The notes beneath the pieces were generated by a model that was not told where the DNA came from, did no database searches, and saw only the letters and a program-made list of their open reading frames with translations. From NCBI GenBank assembly GCA_002104985.1, contig MCGO01000015.1:310001-374000 (forward strand): a stretch of DNA of 64,000 nucleotides, given 5' to 3'. Position numbers and translations under genes: made by a program. This DNA comes from Rhizoclosmatium globosum. Lineage: Eukaryota; Chytridiomycota; Chytridiomycetes; Chytridiales; Chytriomycetaceae. Shown piece by piece: positions 59,348 to 64,000 of this stretch. Numbering within the stretch: position 1 is the stretch's first letter; every line of letters begins with the position of its first letter.

Positions 59348-60114
59348 ATGCCGCCATCCCCTCCAACTGGCCCATCGTTTATTGCAACGATAGTACAAGT
59401 GCGCACGCGTAGTATTGTGTAAGTGTACACCTGAGTTCAAGGTTGTTTCTGACGAGAGTAGGTCGCGGGTGTGTCCGAAATGCGGGGCCAAACTCGGACG
59501 CGACTCGACAGTTTCTGTTTGCGGATCGGCGTTCTTTTGCGACGGATTCGAATGCAAAGACCGGCGAGAGGCGGCCGGGCGCTTTGTTGTTCAGGTGTGT
59601 TGAGTACTCAACTTGACAGTCTCGTTCGTAATCACAATCTGTTCAGCTTACTCTCGCACGTGGGTCGCATCTCATTAAGGCCGTTGCGTTTGATGGCTCA
59701 GTCGTTGATTTGATTGGCATGGGCGCTTCGGAGTTCGATGTGCTTGTTAACAAACACAAACACCTGCCTGCCCTGCTCGAACTGCACCTACTGTCGCTCG
59801 TCTGCTATGTATCTCTCAGTGGAAAGGAGAAGGCAAAGACGGTTGAGTAGGCTAGAATCAATTGATGAACGGAAACTAATCTTGCACTAACAGCATATTC
59901 TCTTTGACAAAGACGAAATGATTGATTCTTTGGAGCCATGCAACAAATCGTTTGTCAAGTTGCCGATTTGCCTCTTGTTAAGGAGGCCATGCGGGTCTCT
60001 CTGGAGAAGGAGAAAGCCGCTTCAAAGCGAAAGGTTGAGGAGGAACCTGGTAGCCTTGCAATCAAAGCCACAGCTGAAAAGAAGCGGCGCGAAAATTCTC
60101 CACCGTCTATCTGA
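59348..60114 (+). CDS. OB-fold/zinc-ribbon protein resembling the RPA1 C-terminal domain
   Basis: Starts MPPSPPTGPSFIATIVQVRT. After one missing base near 59418 it reads KCTPEFKVV and VCPKCGAKLG, then VCGSAFFCDGFECKDR, a four-cysteine ribbon. Next come AGRFVVQLTLARGSHLIKAV and AFDGSVVDLIGMGASEFDVL, the strand pattern of the OB fold found in the RPA1 large-subunit C-terminus and DDIAS. An intron (59586-59645 region) interrupts it. The C-terminus (VKEAMRVSLEKEKAASKRKV and KKRREN) is basic and could be a nuclear signal. A single-strand-DNA or telomere-linked role is inferred, not shown. Confidence 0.5.
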
Positions 60115-60165
60115 ATACATAAATTCGCTCTCTTTGTGCTCATACGACAAGATTTACAAAACCAA

Positions 60166-61295
60166 ATGCATTCTGATCTTCCATACCCTGTGGCAATCTC
60201 TTTCAATAAGCAAAACGCGATGCTCTTTCCTCACACGTTCGCTTCTATTCATCATTTCGAAAACGCCACAAACTCAACCACCACCGATGGACCGACTTGG
60301 GGAAACCCTGCTGTTTCGGACTCTCAGTATGCCACGCTTGGTGTTGTTTTGGGAATGAGTCTTGAGATTTGCATCACTGGAATCATCACGACTTTGATTC
60401 GTTTGTTTCAAGGAGGACAAGTGGTACGCGTTCAGAACTTTAATATTATTGCTTCTATTATAAGCGCGTTCAACGTTGTTTGTGTTGTGTATCAAAGTGT
60501 GGAAAGCTGGGTCTACTTTTTGGATGAAACTCATTGTGCGTATGGAACCGTGATTGGAAACGCACTATCTCAACTGTTTAATCTCTCTTTTGGTGAGCAT
60601 TGCTTTCGGTTTCAATCTTGGCTCGCGCAGTATTGACCTTTTGTTCAATAGATGTTTTTATGCTGTACAAGACATTCTGTATCAGCTCTGGCTCATTTAT
60701 TCAAGTTCAGATTCCCATTTATTTGATTCTGGTGAATCGGTTCGTCTGGGCCGCCGTAGACTTGGCCAAGTCACAAGGAACATGGGACTCCGTGAACGCC
60801 GTGTGCGTTTACAACCAAAACAACACAACTGGAGTGGGATATATGGCGAGCGATATGATATCTCATTTGTTTTCTTGTTTGACGGCAATTGTTGTTGGGG
60901 TGATGAATGTAATGGGAAAAGGGCCATCAGATGAACCTGTAACTCTACACAGTGTTCTCGTCGATGGAAATGGTACGTTTCAGATCCATATTTTTCTTAT
61001 TATGTCCTTGACGTATCAAATAGTGTTACGTTCACTCATTGTCGTCGGAATTCATGCCTATGCCATGGCTGCCTACACGTATTTCCAAAATGATCCATAT
61101 GCAAGCACAGTTGCATCATTAGTCGAAGTGTATGTTTATGCCAGATGTTTGAACGCTGAGAACTTTTATGTTGTTGGTCGCATGAGTTATGCACGTCCAT
61201 CGACGTCGGGGCGACCTTCACTTACTGTGAAGAGTCAAGGACCGACTGGATCAATTATTGAACAAGGGAAAAAGGAAACTGATGGTGTCGCTTAG
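60166..61295 (+). CDS. seven-transmembrane receptor-like protein
   Basis: Three exons (60166-60592, 60652-60972, 61024-61295) without frame breaks. The N-terminus (about 50 residues) carries NAT and NST glycosylation sites and looks extracellular. Seven hydrophobic segments follow: YATLGVVLGMSLEICITGII, NIIASIISAFNVVCVVY, VIGNALSQLFNLSF-DVFML, IPIYLILVNRFVWAAVDLA, ISHLFSCLTAIVVGVM, and two more around LRSLIVVGIHAYAMAAYTYF and ASTVASLVEVYVYARCL. The Ser/Lys-rich tail is cytosolic. It could be a chytrid GPCR-like protein; no family motif (DRY, NPxxY, rhodopsin Lys) is evident. Confidence 0.6.
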
Positions 61296-61405
61296 AGTCT
61301 GGTTTTCCTAGTTTTCTGTTTGATTTCCTTGGATCGCTTTCTTGTACAATAGATTTTATTTATTTGAGTTGAGTATATGTTTATGAACTATAATAATGGA
61401 CAATA

Positions 61406-63255
61406 ATGATTTTCCTTCAAGTTGGACAGGTGTGGTTGCCAAGCATAACAACTCTAACAACCAGACTTTCTAAACAACACCAACTAAATCAGTGTGGAAT
61501 TCAAGTGGGCCAATCTTAGTACGGCATCTGGAGACTGAGTAAGGGGCTTCATTACAGACTCTGATAGTTGACACCTTAACAGATGCCCTCAAGCCTTTAC
61601 CGGCAACACAACCCATCAAAGTCTCCTGCCAATCGAAGAAATAATAGTAGATACCGAGGAAAAGGTACCCTGACTCCCCACCATACCCATCATCTGACAA
61701 ACACCACAGACGTGGCAAAACATTGCAGCATCATCAAACCCTCGCGCCTCTAAGCAAATTGTAAACGCTGGATCAACTGGACGTGGAAACAACTGGGCAC
61801 ATGGATACTCAGATGATTTCGGGGCAGAAGCAACTCTTGAGGCACTTCGCTACACGATTGAGAAGCAAAGCCCAAGTCCGTCACAAGGAATACTCCTATT
61901 TCAAAGTATTGCGGGAGGAACAGGCTCCGGACTTGGGTCTCGTTTGACTGAGGAACTTCGGGAAGAATACCCGAAACAGTTTCTTTGGAATTGTTGCGTG
62001 GCTCCCTTCGCGTCGGGAGAAACTGCATTGCAGCATTATAATTCACTTTTATCGTTGGGAAAAGTTCAGGAATCATCAGATCTGATATCTGTGTTTTCGA
62101 ATGACGTTGTTTTCAATGTTGTTTCGAAACAACATGCACTGTACAAAGGTAAGCTACAGTATCCGTTCTCTTGAAGCTTAAGTACTGGCTTTTAGGAAAT
62201 AAAACGGACCCGAAAATATCTCTTTCCGAACTGAATGATCAAATCTCAGCATCAGTGGCTGGAGTCCTGTTGCCCACATCCCCCGTTATTCAAACAGCCA
62301 AAGATTTGACTCATTTAAAGTAAGATATATTTTATTTCGTATGGTTCTAATTCACGGACGTCAGAATACGCGCCTTTAACGCGTGGGATCTGATAACCCA
62401 GGTTGCTCCATGCCATCTTGTAAAATCGTATCTATATCAACTTCAACAAACGCGCTAGAATCTGATAAAAGGTCTGGTCTTTTAAAAGGACTGACTCCTG
62501 CTCCCAGCTGGGATGATGTGACATCAGACCTGATAAGGAATATGCCACCTGCGCCTCTGTCTATAAAGCGAAGGTGATTATTAATTTTTCATTGAGCTGT
62601 AATTCTCACTTTCGTCAAAGTCATATATCGTCTCGATTATACGCACGAAATGCGACGGGGCCAGAATTCTGGGATCGATGTGACAAGTTCCATGCGAAAA
62701 TCCGGTCCAAATTGGGGCCTTCTATTGTGCCGTTACCAGCTCAAGACTTGGAGCTTCTCGCTTCATCGTCATATGGTGAGCAAATGATAAGGATTCTAGT
62801 GAACTAACCAAACGATACCAGCCATTAATATGAAGTCAACTTCTCGAAGTCTGACGCTTGTATCAACGGCTCTGATACAATTTCAATGCTCAGCCACTTG
62901 CTGGACAGATCAAAGTCGATGTATGACAGCGGCGCATACCTGCACTGGTACGACCGCCATTTTCAACAACACCATCAAGCATTCCGGCCCATAAAGCAGC
63001 CCAAACCCAGAGAAAACGAAATCAGGAGGATGGGATAACAGTATTTATGAGCCAAGCCGGATAACAGGGGGAATGGCTCGTATTGATATAGATGATGAAT
63101 GTGAGGACCCGTTTCCATGGCCGTATACGAAGCGAAAGGCGAAAAGAATTTGGATGGAGAGTGACTGGGATGTGGATCAATTGTTCAATGAATCGTTCAA
63201 CACAGTCGAAAATATGTTGGAATCTTATACAGAGTTTTGCACAAATCTTAAATAA
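61406..63255 (+). CDS. TUBD1: delta-tubulin
   Basis: Exons: 61406-61429, 61493-61538, 61583-61664, 61710-62148, 62196-62319, then further exons to 63255. N-terminus MIFLQVGQ joined to CGIQVGQS (nucleotide-binding T1 loop), then EIIVDTEEK, GRGNNWAHGY, the tubulin signature SIAGGTGSGLGSRLTEEL, and VAPFASGETALQHYNSLLSL. C-terminal parts: FNAWDLITQVAPCHL, GAYLHWYDRHF, and the last exon LFNESFNTVENMLESYTEFC. The pattern fits delta-tubulin better than epsilon or gamma. Delta-tubulin stabilises triplet microtubules of basal bodies. One base is missing near 61515, and frame changes also occur near 62440 and 62900; the final exon junctions are tentative. Confidence 0.82.
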
Positions 63256-63391
63256 AGAGAAGTAAGCATCAAATAATAACACCTTCACTGTGGACGATTC
63301 AACATGAATCAAGGGTAAAAGCCTCAACAGTCACTCTAATATTTCAGTTTTTTATTTACACTTCCTTTTAACAATAATTGAACAGGATAGA

Positions 63392-64000
63392 CTAAAACCA
63401 CTGATGGTCCACCACGCCTTGGATTGAAATCCGTCCTTTGGGATTCACCATGCACATTTGTTGCAAGAGATCCCTTGAGTCAGTGCTGAACTCTTCCCCG
63501 AACTGAAACGGAAACTTTCCTTCGTTAAGATTGATTGATTCCCAATCAATTCTCCCATGAAAGTCTTGCAGATTACCGCTCTCAGACAAAAGTATGTACA
63601 AAACCATTCCCAACGCAAACACATCCGCCTCCCGTCCATCCAACGCATTTCCCAAATATGGGCTCCCCACTAAAAATTCAGGCGGTACAGCATTCTCTGT
63701 TCCATATTTACATATCCCACTGCTTACTTTCTTGGCATGACCAAAGTCAGCCAACACCACATAAAGCCCTCTAGTATCCTCCATCCCAATGATCAAATTC
63801 TCGAGTTTCACATCTCCATGATAATATCCATGGGAATGTAACTCTCTTAAAGCTTTCGCCGCCTGCAACACAATGCATTTCACGGCCTCAACCGGAAGCC
63901 GCTTGTGACCTTCCAATTTAGCGAATACTTTCGATGCATAGTCGCCCACGCCCACGCATCGCAGCTTCCCGGAGAAACAGGGATAGAATGGTTGATCTCT
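63392..64000 (-). CDS. Ser/Thr protein kinase with HGD catalytic loop, copy B (N-terminus beyond window)
   Basis: The frame is open from the window edge to a stop at 63392 and contains the C-terminal kinase lobe: ALRELHSHGYYHGDVKLEN (HGD), VVLADFGHAKKV (DFG), CKYGTENAVPPEF, DGREADVFALGMVLYILL, and a final GRISIQGVVDHQWF. It is the same kind of non-RD kinase as the one at 41030-42204, including the DFGHAK motif and the conserved KYGT step. The Gly loop and ATP Lys lie outside the window. Confidence 0.8.
   Translation of the reverse strand, partial: RDQPFYPCFSGKLRCVGVGDYASKVFAKLEGHKRLPVEAVKCIVLQAAKALRELHSHGYYHGDVKLENLIIGMEDTRGLYVVLADFGHAKKVSSGICKYGTENAVPPEFLVGSPYLGNALDGREADVFALGMVLYILLSESGNLQDFHGRIDWESINLNEGKFPFQFGEEFSTDSRDLLQQMCMVNPKGRISIQGVVDHQWF

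Noticed and set aside
61406..63255. Epsilon-tubulin or Misato assignment
   Set aside because: The GRGNNWAHGY and AGGTGSGLGSRL context with GETALQHYN and the C-terminal pattern agree better with delta-tubulin; Misato lacks this intact GTPase signature.

Overview
The window is nuclear DNA of a fungus that almost certainly makes flagellated zoospores (chytrid-like). Genes are short, close together and interrupted by many small GT-AG introns, mostly 38-90 nt. Fungal families (UPF0658 Golgi membrane protein, Slm1-type BAR-PH proteins, Clr2, Nur1, EAF7, Ynd1-type apyrase, UPF0187 bestrophins) sit beside cilium genes lost in non-flagellated fungi: a TTLL2-like ligase, DRC8/EFCAB2, ARMC9 and delta-tubulin.

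Layout. 0.2-6.7 kb: a nine-exon UPF0658 gene, then two tandem Slm1-like genes. 8-16.5 kb: Clr2, UBC9, mitochondrial SCOT, a cyclin-Q-like cyclin and Sae2/CtIP. 16.6-22.6 kb: a broken BTB-TLDc gene, a GNAT acetyltransferase with a YHS-like Cys tail, two divergent Cys-rich surface-protein genes, a small AN1-type zinc finger protein and a single-pass membrane protein. 22.9-28.7 kb: TTLL2-like ligase, TFIIIA-like zinc finger protein, two unknown proteins and a tRNA-Ser(CGA). 28.9-33.8 kb: a giant peroxidase-DOMON-b561-b5-reductase fusion (copy A). 33.9-42.2 kb: EAF7, Golgi apyrase, two tandem bestrophin-like channels, a kinase. 42.6-51.8 kb: CENP-A, DRC8, ARMC9, a BTB-TLDc gene, Nur1, a coiled-coil protein and an RNF126-like E3 ligase. 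52.0-56.7 kb: the second giant peroxidase fusion (copy B). 56.9-64 kb: an 82-bp direct repeat pair, an unknown protein, an OB-fold/zinc-ribbon protein, a 7TM protein, delta-tubulin, and a kinase cut by the window edge.

The standout is the pair of five-domain proteins at 28.9-33.8 and 52.0-56.7 kb. An animal/DUOX-type haem peroxidase ectodomain is joined to a complete transmembrane electron-transfer chain (DOMON, cytochrome b561, cytochrome b5, cytochrome-b5-reductase-like module). This is the layout of dual oxidase rebuilt from non-NOX parts. Copy A has lost the nucleotide-binding signatures that copy B keeps.

Many otherwise well-conserved genes carry single-base frame breaks, several in homopolymer runs. 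Because the breaks fall between intact conserved motifs, residual sequencing error explains most of them better than gene decay. I therefore annotate such genes as CDS and flag the breaks. Exon borders were inferred by eye from splice signals, reading frame and family conservation.
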